Shown here: positions 12,932 through 23,737 of the stretch, piece after piece | How positions within the stretch are numbered: the stretch's first letter is position 1 | How the letters are laid out: each line of letters opens with the position of its first letter | Origin: Rhizopus sp. PT2906 | Lineage: Eukaryota > Mucoromycota > Mucoromycetes > Mucorales > Rhizopodaceae | NCBI GenBank assembly: GCA_025529335.1 | Contig: JAMYHX010000359.1 | Coordinates: 1-64,000 of the forward strand | Direction: 5' to 3' | Length of the DNA stretch: 64,000 bases | Translations under genes and position numbers: made by a program | Notes under the pieces: model-generated | Told to the model about the DNA's origin: nothing | Databases searched by the model: none | Seen by the model: only the letters and a program-made list of their open reading frames with translations

Positions 12932-13049
12932 AAGAAAAAGAAAAGAAAAGGAAAAGAAAGTTGTTGTTATTTTTTTTTTTTAGTTTTGATACACACAAAA
13001 TAGGGTTTTAAGCACGAGAGAAAGAGAGAGAAAGTCAATATTGATTTCT

Positions 13050-13634
13050 TTACTGTTCCTTTCCATAAATATAAATCCCATCCTGTTCATCTTTACTAAT
13101 TAAATTCAGTTCGGGTATTTCATTTAAATTGAAAACTAGACTGATAATTTTCGCTCCTTGTCTATAATGTTGCAGTAAAAAGTTGGCAAATTTATCAGTG
13201 TGATCAGGCAAGAGAAAGAGCACGATCACTGTCCACGGGGTATCTCGTACAATGGCCAAGTCTAATAAGTCACCTGCGATGAATGTTATTCTCTGCTTTT
13301 CTTCTTCACTTAACACATGGTTGGACAATTCATAAGATGTATCAACGAGGGTTTTATCTGATTCTATACCCACTGCCCGTGACACATGAAATTCGGATAT
13401 GGCTGCAGTAACAAATCTTCCATCACCAGAGCCCAAGTCTACAAGTACGTCTCTAGGCCCCACTTGAGCCATACTCAACGCTTTTAATACACGCTCGGCT
13501 GAAGTGGGACAAAAGGGGGCCAGCGATGTATCTACACCCTCAAGATAGGCTGGAAAGGGATCTTCTGCACTTTGGTCTTCAATTTGATGATCTGCATTTT
13601 TATAAACTTTTAAGAATCGACTTTCTTTTGACAT
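13050..13634 (-). CDS. Class I SAM-dependent methyltransferase, small (FAM173-like?)
   Basis: A single exon of 194 codons from ATG at 13634. Motif I is VLVDLGSGDGRFV, preceded by an entry segment SLAPFCPTSAERVLKAL and followed by the acidic residue of motif II (AVGIESDKTLVD) and ITFIAGDLLDL. This order, with a P-T/S just before the helix leading to the VDLGSGDGR motif, resembles the FAM173/ATPSCKMT lysine methyltransferases, some of which modify mitochondrial proteins. No transmembrane segment or obvious presequence is seen. The SAM-binding fold is secure; the substrate and the FAM173 link are inferred. Confidence 0.85.
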   Translation of the reverse strand: MSKESRFLKVYKNADHQIEDQSAEDPFPAYLEGVDTSLAPFCPTSAERVLKALSMAQVGPRDVLVDLGSGDGRFVTAAISEFHVSRAVGIESDKTLVDTSYELSNHVLSEEEKQRITFIAGDLLDLAIVRDTPWTVIVLFLLPDHTDKFANFLLQHYRQGAKIISLVFNLNEIPELNLISKDEQDGIYIYGKEQ

Positions 13635-13902
13635 TTGTATTTAAAAAAAAAAAAAAAAGAATTTCACAAAAGACTGCTTTTTTCTTGCTATTGACCTTTT
13701 CTGTTTATTCTAGACTGATGCATGTCTTTTTTTTTTTTGAGAAAAGAAAGGCTCAACTAAGCTGGTAGAAAAGAATAAAGATGTGCCTGTTGCCTTTTTT
13801 AAATGATGTATGGATCCAAGTGTGTTTTTAAGGGAGTGTCCATAGTACAACTACAACACAAGTTTTCATTTCCTATTCTGGTTTCTTTTTTCTCTCTCTC
13901 TC

Positions 13903-13904
<2 letters not shown>

Positions 13905-13940
<36 letters not shown>
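13905..13940. repeat. Poly-T tract, 36 nt
   Basis: An uninterrupted run of T ending four bases before the first ATG of the downstream gene (13945). It follows a CT-rich stretch. Such tracts are promoter or leader elements in AT-rich fungi, and the length may vary between strains. Confidence 0.9.
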
Positions 13941-13942
<2 letters not shown>

Positions 13943-13944
13943 AA

Positions 13945-15152
13945 ATGCAAAAGCAAAAACACTTACAACAACGACCTACAACGACAAGTCCAGCACCACC
14001 TACACTGAATGTGTCACCGTCTAGTCATTCTGACAGTTTTAGACATGGTGATTCAGACACATCATTGTTTGAAAAGTCCTCCAAACAGACAACAACAACC
14101 ATAAAGGACAGCATTATTGATGCTTCACAAACCATTCTATTTACAACCACTTCTCTAAAACGGACAGTAGGCAGATGCATAAGTTATACAGATAATGATA
14201 ACCTACAGGCTACATTCACGCCAATCTTGACAAAAGCAAAGGCAGCCACGGAAAGGCTCGGTCAGATTTTAGACTTGATAGAAGACGATAAAGAAACAGT
14301 GCATAATCTCATACAATCAACAGCACAATGCATATCTGCACTCAAGGAGTTATGCTATATACTCACGACCAGACTCTCTATCATTGTTCAAGGTCTGGAT
14401 TCTAAATTTTCACGCCACTTGTTGATTCACCTGTACAGTGCAACCGTAGACATCAAAGAAGCTTGGCAGATCATTAGTCCATACTTGACCATAGACCCAT
14501 TAAGCATAGTATCAAATAAGGCAAGCTCATTCAGGAATAGATCAGACAGTGAGGCACATTCACCATTTGTGTCACCGCTTTGCTCTCCTTATAGAGATAA
14601 TAAACAACTCTACACCTGTTTGAAAAATGCGGTAACAGGATCATTCCATGTCCTAAACACACTACGGCAATCCATTGAAGAGACACTCAATTCATCAGTC
14701 ATTCCCAGTCTGGAGCGAAAGTTAAAAGAATTGTTGCGTCAAGCACAGTACGTGACTGATCTTGCCCATAAACTCGATAAAAGTATAGATTCACGCATTA
14801 ACAAGGACGAATACTTTGTAAATAAACAGCAAAATAGAAAATTTTGGGAAGATACGAGTATCTACTTGAAGGTAAGTCATTTTTCTTGTTTTTCTTGTAT
14901 TTAGTAACATAATAAATATAGGCTATGGTCAGTCTTATGACGTTGATTCGGTCTATATCCAAAGAAGAAGACTTTGTTTGGCCACGGACAGTAAAGCAAG
15001 GTTGCTTGTACGTCACGAGGATTACGGCAGAAGTAGCCAAACTATGGAATAATTCTAGTACATTTGCACAAGATGGATTCTTTCTAGGGAAAACAGAAAG
15101 AAGCACAAGCATATCAGAACAAGATATACCCATGCCACGTAGAAATACATAG
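13945..15152 (+). CDS. Uncharacterised helical protein, possibly RAM-pathway Sog2-like
   Basis: Two exons: ATG at 13945 to about 14870, then about 14922-15152. The first 45 residues are Thr/Ser/Gln-rich. The remainder is mostly helical, starting at SIIDASQTILFTTTSLKRTV, with long amphipathic helices and an Arg/Lys-rich helix before the intron. The C-terminal exon has GCLYVTRITAEVAKLWNNSS. The helical layout and the ending recall the C-terminal domain of Sog2, a component of the RAM polarity network, but the leucine-rich repeats that precede it in Sog2 are absent here. The match is by impression only and the gene may be something else. The frame extends one codon group upstream only through a TTG in the poly-T tract, so ATG 13945 is preferred. 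Confidence 0.65.
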
Positions 15153-15257
15153 CAGCTATTTAATATATAACAGAGAATTATTCTAAAGGAACCTGTTGTT
15201 AAATATACACTTTATAGTGTGTCTGTCTTTTATATTTTTTTCTTTTCTTTTCTTTGC

Positions 15258-15787
15258 ATGTCCATAAGATTCATTCGTTCAATTCATTATAAAAGAATAC
15301 CTAATTATCGTGGATATTGGGATCGTATACTAGAACAACCCAACAGCAAGAGGTGGAGAACACCTATACCGATACCTATAGAAATCATAGAAGAACCGCA
15401 TGCGCCAAGTCGACCGAAACAGTTTGTGTATCTAAAGGGAGTGCCGCTGGAAGTGCCTGAAAAACCTGAACAACCTACGAATTGCTGCATGAGGTAAATT
15501 GACTTGAACAGTTTCTAATTATTCATTTTTCTTTGTGGTATAGTGGCTGCGCTCACTGGTAATGGAAGAGATTGAAAACTCTAAAAGTACTTATCATCCT
15601 ATATAGTGTGTGGGATATTTATCAAGAAGATATAGACGATTATAGACATAGAAAGGAAAGCCTGATACAAAGATTTAAAGACGCAGGAGAAGAAGTGCCA
15701 AAAGAATTAGAAGCAGAAAAAGACGATATGGAAACAATGGATCCAAGCATGAAGGCATTTCTAGAGATGGAGAAAAAGCTTAAATAG
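15258..15787 (+). CDS. Mitochondrial oxidoreductase-like domain protein (OXLD1 type)
   Basis: Three exons with a micro-exon. ATG at 15258 begins a basic N-terminus (MSIRFIRSIHYKRIPNYR) suited to mitochondrial import. Proline-rich sequence leads to the family signature PEKPEQPTNCCMSGCAHCVWD, assembled from three exons: splicing at about 15494 and again at about 15558 joins CCM-SGCAHC-VWDIYQED. The four-cysteine motif CC..GC..C matches the oxidoreductase-like, N-terminal domain found in OXLD1 and fungal homologues. The C-terminal exon is a charged helix. The biochemical role of the family is poorly known; metal or redox binding by the cysteines is an inference. It converges with the P450 reductase gene 150 bp downstream. 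Confidence 0.85.
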
Positions 15788-15937
15788 GTCTTTTTCTCTC
15801 TTTTAATTTTTTGTAAATTCTAGTACAATTATGCATTATATTAAGCAAGGGGAGAAGAGTAGGGGGGATGTACGTATGTGTGCATATAAATGTCTTTTTA
15901 AATAAAATATAGAATGAAGGCAAGAGCATGAAAGCAT

Positions 15938-18192
15938 TTAGCTCCAAACATCTTCTTGGTATCTACCTGTGCTTCTCAAATTCTTTACATAGTCCAGTGC
16001 CTTGTTTTCGTTCATTCCACCAAAATCTTGTGCAAAACGTACAAAGGTCTGGTTCACGTCACGAGCCATGTTTTTGGCATCACCACAGACATAAATGTAG
16101 GCTCCTTTCTCAAGCAAGGCCCACATTTCCTGGCCGTGTTCCATCAAGCGGTGTTGAACGTAGACCTTCTTTTCGGTTTCTCGAGAGAATGCTGTGATCA
16201 GACGAGAGGGCTCACCCAGGACTTCAAACAGTTCAGGCCATTCTTCTTGGTAAAGGAAATCTTCTGCTCTATTTCTGCATCCGAAGAATAAGATCGTAGG
16301 TCCTACTGGCTTGTTTTCTTTCTTTTGAAGCACACGCTCTCGAACAAATCCACGGAAGGGAGCGACACCCGTACCAGGTCCAACCATGATCACAGGTACC
16401 GTAGGGTTTCTAGGCAACTTGAACTGAGATCGACGAACATGAACAGGCACACGGGCCACTTTGGTGTCATGGCTGAACAAAGAATCACGTGGCCCGGGCA
16501 AGAAGTATTCCGGAATACTGGTATCAGGGGTCAATCCATTGATAGCTTCGTGTAAGCGCCAGAGATAGTTTGTATTCACACCATAGACCGTACGTGGTGA
16601 TCCGTGCTCTGGAGTATACTGAAGCGTAACAGCTGTAACAGTAATTGTCTTGGGACTTTCTTTTGATGAGGAAGATATGGAGTAGTAACGAGGTTGAAGA
16701 CGAGAGATACTTTCAATCACGAGATCGAATGGTACAGAGGAGAATGCGCCTTCCAAGGGTAAAGACTCCTGTTCGGCCAACATTTGGAGTACCTCACCCA
16801 AATTACGAGTGACATCACCAACTCGAATGCGATATTCATCTTTATCCGTAGCCAGCTTGCGAAGTGCTTCCTTTGATTGTTCTGTAGGTGCATATTCGAT
16901 CAATGACATCAACACCTGACGTGGAACGGCTGCACAGATGTCAATATAGTGACGAAAGACGGCGCGGTAGGTCGTAGGTACAGGGAATGGGTGTTTCTTG
17001 GATGCAGCCGGATCCAAGGCTTCGACATGGATGACTGTATCTAACTTGTCTTGTAAGCCCAAGAGTGTGGCAAGGCGCTTCACTTCGACTTCATTGTTGG
17101 TTGGCCAGATGGCAACATGATCACCGGTCTGATAGGATAAGTTAGTGCCAGAAATATCGATTTCGATATGAAGACAGTGTCTATCGCCCCCTTTAAAGAG
17201 GTCCTTTGATGTAATGGGTGCATTATAGGGACGTTTAGCGTCATAGATGGCAGTTCTATATAGAACAAAGATGAATTGACCTAAACACACATATATACAC
17301 ATATATACACTTACGATCCTTCTTTAAGCCATTCGCCAATTTCACCAAGATATACCTTTGCTTGATCATAAACACTCAATTCATCTACCTTGAATGTCTC
17401 CTGTCTTGGTCCAGATGAAGCGTTACTTTCATCTACACCCAGGGCCTCACAAAACGCAGGCCACATCTCTTCTTGCCAAGCCAAGAAATCCTCTTCAAGC
17501 GTGCCATCATCATCGCCTTCTCCACGCTGACCGATTCTCTTTGCACCCAACTGCAGTAACCTTTGATCGACTTTTCTGATCACTTCGTTATAATGTTCGT
17601 AGGTCTTATTGCCGAGACCAAAGGCAACATATCGGAGGTTCTTCAATGGCTGTTCGTCACCTTCATCTTGAGAGAATGTAGGCGCTTCATCTGACAAGAG
17701 TTCCCAAAAGTCAACAGCATTATCTGTCGGCTCACCTTCACCGTAAGTGGCCATGACAAAGAAGACCAAACAATCTTCGGGAACTGAATCAAGGTAGCTC
17801 AAATCAAACTGTTCGATATCAGCCGTCATGGAGCTCACGCCATATTTCTGTGTACACTCCTTTGCGAGACGAGATGCGAAATCTTCAGCTGTTCCTGTTT
17901 GTGAACCGTAAAAGAAGATCACTCGACGGCCCTGGTAATAAGTTTAGAAGGGACTGTTTTGGTTAATTTTTTTTTTTTTGCTCTTTACCTGTTGTTGCAT
18001 CACTTTTACAAAGTTACGTTCCTTTTTAGGTGCTTCTTGTTTGGTTTCTGGCTTTTGAGGACCATTACTGCTTGATTTAAACAGTCTGTTTGTGATTTGG
18101 TGTCTAGCAAACCAGGCAACAGTACCAAGACCAATAGTACCTAGCAGTATTAAGTCGACTGTGTCTAAGAGATGTGAATTGTTTCTAGTCAT
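15938..18192 (-). CDS. ncp1: NADPH-cytochrome P450 reductase
   Basis: Three exons from ATG at 18192. The N-terminus has one membrane anchor (LILLGTIGLGTVAWF). The flavodoxin-like FMN domain shows FYGSQTGTAEDFA and ATYGEGEPTDNA. The linking and FAD domains carry RYYSISSSSKESP. The NADPH domain has VGPGTGVAPFRGF, FFGCRNRAEDFLY and YVCGDAKNMARDV, and the protein ends DVWS with the aromatic residue that stacks on FAD. All key motifs are present and length (about 675 residues) is normal. It transfers electrons from NADPH to microsomal P450s, including sterol 14-demethylase, at the ER. Introns lie at about 17258-17312 and 17932-17990. Confidence 0.97.
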
Positions 18193-19699
18193 TACACAAA
18201 CAATAAGGGGAAAAAAAAAAAAAACGAGGGAAGTAGGGTCTTATGTCTTTTTAAAACCCGTAATGATACTCGGGCAACATTTTACCGAATTAAATCTATT
18301 GTCTGATTGGATAGTTATGCTACAAGTGACTATTTAGGTAAATTCGGTGTTGTGTCATTTTTTTTTGCCGACCCAATCGCGTGTACTGTGATGCAGTCCG
18401 TAGCTATTTTAATAAAGAGGGGCTTTTACCACTTGAGCCCCACTTTACAAAAAAGAAAATGAAAGGCTGAGCAATGCATAGTTTATTTATCATTTCATTC
18501 ATATTATATTTGCAAGGAACTTCATCTTGCTCAATTGTTAAAAAAAAAAGAAAGGGGAGGGGGAATTTCGGGCAAGTTATGATCCTCAAGGGAAGATAAG
18601 GAATCGATGTCGGATGTTTGTTCCGCTGTCTCCGGTAGCCCCCTTAAAAAAAAGAAGAGGGGGAGTCAAGGTGGAAGGAAGAGAGACAGAGACTATCGCT
18701 AGTCAATTTTTGAGTCATCACCGAAATAGTTAATTAACTTGTGATAACATCAAGCGACAACCACTTCCTCTAAGCACATTTATCAATATTGAATAAGGTT
18801 GGTATTCAAGTAAACTCGCTTGACAACTTTTATTCAAGGCTATCTTGTCTTGTTAAACTCTTTGATAAAATCAAGAGATGCTTCTGTTAGTATGGTTTTC
18901 GCCTGATGCTTTTCCCCTAAATACAAGATAATGCAAAGTATAAGTTGTTTGTTTCATTAGATGTATCAAGTATGCAGCTTACTCTCATTATGTATCAAGT
19001 TCGGCTATAATGAAAACAGGAAACAGTCTTGTACAGCGCATCACTTATTTGCAAAAGTATGCCGACTTACCAGCTATCGTCCTTCAATGCTTCATGGCGT
19101 ACCCATATATATATATAAGCATAATATGGTATCGCTCTTAAAAGATGTTCATTAAATCTGAATCTTTATGTATTATCTCATTTGTAGTAAAGACAATTTT
19201 ACTAATGAAAATAAAAGCAAACAAACATAGTTTCTGTGTTATTATTATCAGATTCATTTAAAATTGTGGTAGCATTGGCAGATGTATCGACATAAATTGT
19301 AGCTGCTAACTAAAACTTATTACCATAAACCCATATCAACAACTTTACTGTTCCTTTTCATCTGCATCAGATGCATTTTACAGTGGGTCTTTCTGAGAGG
19401 GTTATTTATTGAAAACTGAGTACAAGAACTTTTAGTTTCGATAGCAAGCAGCTTCATATTAACAAGACTCATGGGCTCAGCTCCGTGCTTATACACCATG
19501 TTCTTGTCCATCTCTGTAAAAATGATTGTATGCTCATTTTGAATGTCTGTAAGAAACTATCACTTCAATGCTCATCAAATGTGAGGGGCACGACTTTAGT
19601 GACAACCCTTTTTGGACGCAATTTTTTTTTTACACCACATCAAATTCTGAAATGACTGCATTTTCCAAATACAGGCTCTTTTTTTTTTTTTCCAAAGAA
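18193..19699. other. Divergent intergenic region, P450 reductase / Elp4
   Basis: Shared promoter region of 1.5 kb with no recognised gene. Short A/T runs are frequent and a TA dinucleotide repeat lies near 19110. No tRNA-like folding was noticed. Confidence 0.5.
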
Positions 19700-21060
19700 A
19701 TGAGTTTTAAGAAACGCAACGCAGAGCAGCAGCCCAAATTACCTCCAGGATCACGTCTAAGTGCTTACAACGGACAGTTATTGATATCAACCGGTGTCCC
19801 TTCCTTGGACGACATTCTAGGCGGTGGACAACCGGTGGGCACGATTATGCTGATTAAAGAAGATCGTGCCACAACCTATGCTCAACTACTCTTGAAATAC
19901 TTTATCGCCCAAGGTATTGCCTCTGGTCATCATTGTGCTATTGCTTCACGCGATGAGGACCCAGAAGAGATGGTCAAGACGTTGATGTGGTTATCTAATT
20001 CAGAAAAGGAAGATGACGAAGTTATCAAGGATTCTCAGGCAGAGGGAGAAAGTGATCGCATGAAGATTGCTTGGCGATATTCACATTTAAAAAGGCTTGA
20101 AGGCGATGTCAAGTCCAAGCCAGGTAATAGCACAATATGATATCTGCCTTTTCATTGCTTAATTTTTTGTGGAGCTAGCTTCACCTGTAACACGTGTGAT
20201 TGAACAACAAGACAAGAATACAGAAGAACCAAAGCCGTATTGCAGTCAATTCGATCTAACCAAGAGAATCCCAAATGAAGTGATAGAACAGGCCAAGACA
20301 AGCATATTACAATGGGGTTATGAAGGTGAAGATGATTACAAGACGTTAATAGAACAGATACGTAAAGTGGTCCTTGACGGAAACGTTAGTTCGGCTATCC
20401 CTGTTGCACCCAACACACCTCGAAATGCGTTGAGAATCGCTTTACATTCACTAGCTTCACCCAGTTGGCAATCAAAGTCACCTCATGTAAGTGACATGTA
20501 TACATTAGAAGATGTTCTAAAACAGGGTATAGGATCTCTACAAGTTTTTCCATGCCCTCCGTGGACTACTTCGATTTTCATTTGGTACAGCTGTGATCAC
20601 GATACCAGCACGTCTATACGAAGATGCACCTCATTTTATTAAACGTATTGAACATATGGTAGATGCAGTCATTGAAATAGAATCATTTGCAGGTAATTTA
20701 TAAACCGACATGATGTAACTCTGCTCCCCCCCATGGCTTATTTTTTTTTCAATTGTAGGCGATCCTGTACACAATGAGGCTTCTTATACACAAAATTATC
20801 ATGGCTTTTTCCATGTACACAAATTACCCGTTTTAAACTCACTTTTACCACCTAGTACAAAATTATCTGTGTTATCAGCAGGAGGCAGTAATGATTTAGG
20901 ATTTAAACTTCGTCGTAAGAGATTTACTATCGAAACGTTCCATTTGCCACCTGAAGGTGGGGTTGTCACTCGTCGTACGGAAGCTCCAAAGGAAGAAAAG
21001 GTTAATAGAAAGATTGGATGTGGCTCAACACCAGGCAAGACTGATCCATTAGAGTTTTAA
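19700..21060 (+). CDS. elp4: Elongator complex protein 4
   Basis: ATG at 19700 (MSFKKRNAEQQPKLPPGSRL). The PAXNEB/RecA-like fold is shown by NGQLLISTGVPSLDDILGGG near the N-terminus, SRDEDPEE, and later KFFHALRGLLRFS and TAVITIPARL. Introns: from about 20125 to CTAG at about 20175, 20487-20532, and about 20692-20758. The middle intron (GTAAGT...TATAG) is essential: without it the frame appears to shift before KFFHALRG. The C-terminal exon ends GCGSTPGKTDPLEF, typical of Elp4. Elp4 forms a ring with Elp5 and Elp6 that helps Elongator modify wobble uridines in tRNA. The gene appears complete. Confidence 0.95.
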
Positions 21061-21446
21061 ATACATATTTGTGTGTGTGTGTATACGTGTAAATTAATAA
21101 AAAGACGTAAAAGATAATTCATATCAAGCAACTATGTCTCTGAATAACATAATCGGAGCTAGAAATGTGTTGTTATCACGGTTATGCATATATCATCAGT
21201 AAAGAAAACATAATACAGAAAGAGAAAGAGAGAGATTATAAATAATAAACAAGAAAATGGGCTTTAAAGACAACTGGTAATAGAAAGAGAGAAGAGAGAA
21301 GAGAGAGAAAAGATTAAGAAAAAGGCTGATTCAATGACCGCTTGAATGCAACCTGCTGAACACAGAAAAATAAAATGGGCTCGGCTTTTTTCTCTCTCTT
21401 TCTTTCCTTCTTTTTTTTTTTTTTCTTTATAAATAAATAAATAAAA
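21061..21446. other. Intergenic, upstream of synaptobrevin
   Basis: A GT-repeat follows Elp4, then purine-rich and CT-rich runs (GAGAGA at about 21285-21315, CT/T run at about 21385-21425) that form the leader of the downstream gene. No separate gene was seen. Confidence 0.5.
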
Positions 21447-22028
21447 ATGTAAGCAAAGAACAAAAAGAGTTGTGGTCATTTTATACTCATGTACTTATAG
21501 GTCTGAACCTTATGATCCTTACATTCCTAATTCACAGCGAGGACAAGATGCATCTAATAACAAGACAGCCAGAGTTCAACAACAAGTAGATGAGGTTGTT
21601 GGTATTATGCAAGAAAATATTGATAAAGTAATGCAAAGAGGTGAACGATTGGATGACCTTCGAGGAAAGACAGGTAAAATGACTTGTAGCATGTTTATAT
21701 ACATGCATTCATATGTTATTAGAGGATTTGCAGGCAACTGCTGGACATTTTAGACGCGGTGCTAATCAAGTTCGAAAGAGAATGTGGTGGAAGGATTTGA
21801 AGTGGAAGATTATTATTGCTGTAACTATTTTAGTTATTCTGGGCATCATTATTGGTAAAGTGTCTATATAAAAATGATATCGTTGTACATTTACTAAAAA
21901 AAATATTCTTGTGTGTGTAGGTTCTATTGTTGGTACACAGGTAAAGTGTAAATTTTTTAAAAAAAAGAGGCTGCGACTAACATGTATTTATTGAATAATA
22001 GACCCATAATAACAACAGCAGCTCGTAA
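21447..22028 (+). CDS. Synaptobrevin/VAMP-type R-SNARE, start codon split by an intron
   Basis: The R-SNARE motif runs from ARVQQQVDEVVGIMQENIDK to RRGANQVRKRMWW, with the zero-layer arginine in MQRGERLDDL. One C-terminal membrane anchor (IIIAVTILVILGIIIG) follows. This is the Snc1/Snc2 class of vesicle SNARE for exocytosis and endocytic recycling. The coding start is unusual: there is no in-frame ATG in the exon at 21501. Removing GTAAGC...TTATAG (21449-21500) joins AT at 21447-21448 to G at 21501 and gives ATG TCT GAA CCT TAT (MSEPYDPYIP). Further introns remove 21675-21721, about 21855-21919 and about 21946-22001; the last adds THNNNSSS before the stop. Confidence 0.9.
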
Positions 22029-22428
22029 GACTCTTTCTTGTCTATCAATAGCCTATTCTATATATATATATATATATATTTATTACTATATTTTTTATTA
22101 AAAAGAAGATAATCAAACTAGCTTTTTTATATACAAAATATGTTTGGAAGAAGAAGGGTTTCATTAGAGAATGAATTTCTTCTTTTTTTCTCGGCAAAAA
22201 AAAAATCAATGATAAATCTAAAGACACGGTTGACCACAGAGCACACTTTATTTTGTCTCTTGTATGTAGTCAATCTTCCATGACATCCATCCGATAGCTT
22301 AAAAACTTGTATTCACTTTATTTAAAATAAGCTATCATTATAAATTTATATCTTTTTCTCTTTGATAAAGATAGGTTGACGTTGTATTATTATTAGTATT
22401 AGTGTCATTATTATTGTCATCATTATTG

Positions 22429-23668
22429 TCACACTTCGCCATTCTCGCTCATTTGCCTTTCTATTGTTTCATGCCTAAAGTTATATGCATCAGCAATGAC
22501 CTAAAGAGACTCATAAGTATAAATAATGATAAGGATATATATAATTACCATATCCATGTTCAGTAACGGCAGTCGATGCAGCATGGTCCTAATTTCAGAT
22601 TGCTCCAAGTCTTCTACTGCTTCTTTCACACTTAGCAGAATGGCTAATGGGGGATCACATAAGGTGTCTAATTTGATCATAATCAACTAACAAACTTACA
22701 GAGACAGACAAAGGGATGAAACGCAAAGGGATCAGACATTGCAAAGTAACAATCTATCAACAAGAACATAAAGTATACATATGAGTAATCACCATGATAT
22801 TTTATGATTTCCTCTTTTTTTTTTCATTACCCCATAATCGAACCAAGTTATCAAATCGCATTTCTTTTGACAGCAAGTTCTGTAACCAGGAGGTAGACCA
22901 TTCATGAATATCAACTTCTTCGTCTTCAAAGTAGTTACATAACTCGGGTAAGCTACATCTGAAAAGAGTCATAAAATAGGCTACTTGTTCTTTTAGACTA
23001 AAGCTCGCATTATAATCCTCTACAAGAAAAAAAGAAAAAAGTGAGTAAACGTAAACATGGTGACACAATCATCATGACTACCGAGTGCTTGCATCAGTCT
23101 CTCAAAGCAGAAATAAGCATCACATTCAGTATCCATCACGTAGATGAAGGGAGCACAAAGTGAGACTAGACTCGGGCTATACTCTACATCACGGTTGCTA
23201 TTCAAATAAGCCAAGATGATATTGACAAATGAGTTGACATATTCCTTTTCTTGAAGGATATCAGGAACTCTTCTTTGATATCTCAATACTTCTCCTCTTA
23301 TTCTCTTGGCTATTTCAATATCCTCTTTATCCATCTGTTCATATTCTTCCCTTCTTGCTTTACATGAGCTCAGTTCTTTAGCTACAAATAGATGCATATG
23401 ATTATTATCATTGTTTATGTTGCTTTTCATCTATATTTACATCTATCCGCTTGCTGTACACCCAACAGGTATTTCCATACTTCCTGTGATAGATGAAAAG
23501 AATAAGTTTTATATATATAAAAGGGGAGAAGACATATACACTGCGCAATTGGTTTGGTATACCATGCCTTGCTAAGATTCTCAATCTTTCTAAATCAACA
23601 TAAACTTCAGATTGTAAGATTTCTTGAAAGTCATCTATGTAGGATAGTTTATCCTCATCTTGTTTCAT
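22429..23668 (-). CDS. TBC-domain protein (Rab GAP-like, degenerate fingers)
   Basis: A minus-strand gene of six or so exons from ATG at 23668 (MKQDEDKLSY). The TBC fold is shown by RHGIPNQLR-SEVWKYLLGV at the start, DTECDAYFCFERLM in the middle and DIHEWSTSWLQNLLSKEM plus FDNLVRLWD toward the end. Active TBC proteins carry an arginine finger in IxxDxxR and a glutamine finger in YxQ. Here the first reads IRGEVLR (Glu for Asp, Arg kept) and the second reads YSPSL, without Gln. It may therefore be a poor GAP or act as a scaffold. The last exon, after a short intron at about 22500-22550, ends MSENGEV. Its Rab target is unknown. Confidence 0.85.
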
Positions 23669-23695
23669 TGTGTGTTGAATTATGTATATTAAAAA

Positions 23696-23737
<42 letters not shown>

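Noticed and set aside
18400..18480. tRNA-like stretch near a CTTGAGCCCC motif
   Set aside because: No cloverleaf with acceptor and anticodon stems could be formed around it.
20480..20560. Apparent frameshift inside elp4
   Set aside because: An intron at 20487-20532 (GTAAGT...TATAG) restores the frame and gives the conserved KFFHALRGLL segment, so no mutation is needed.
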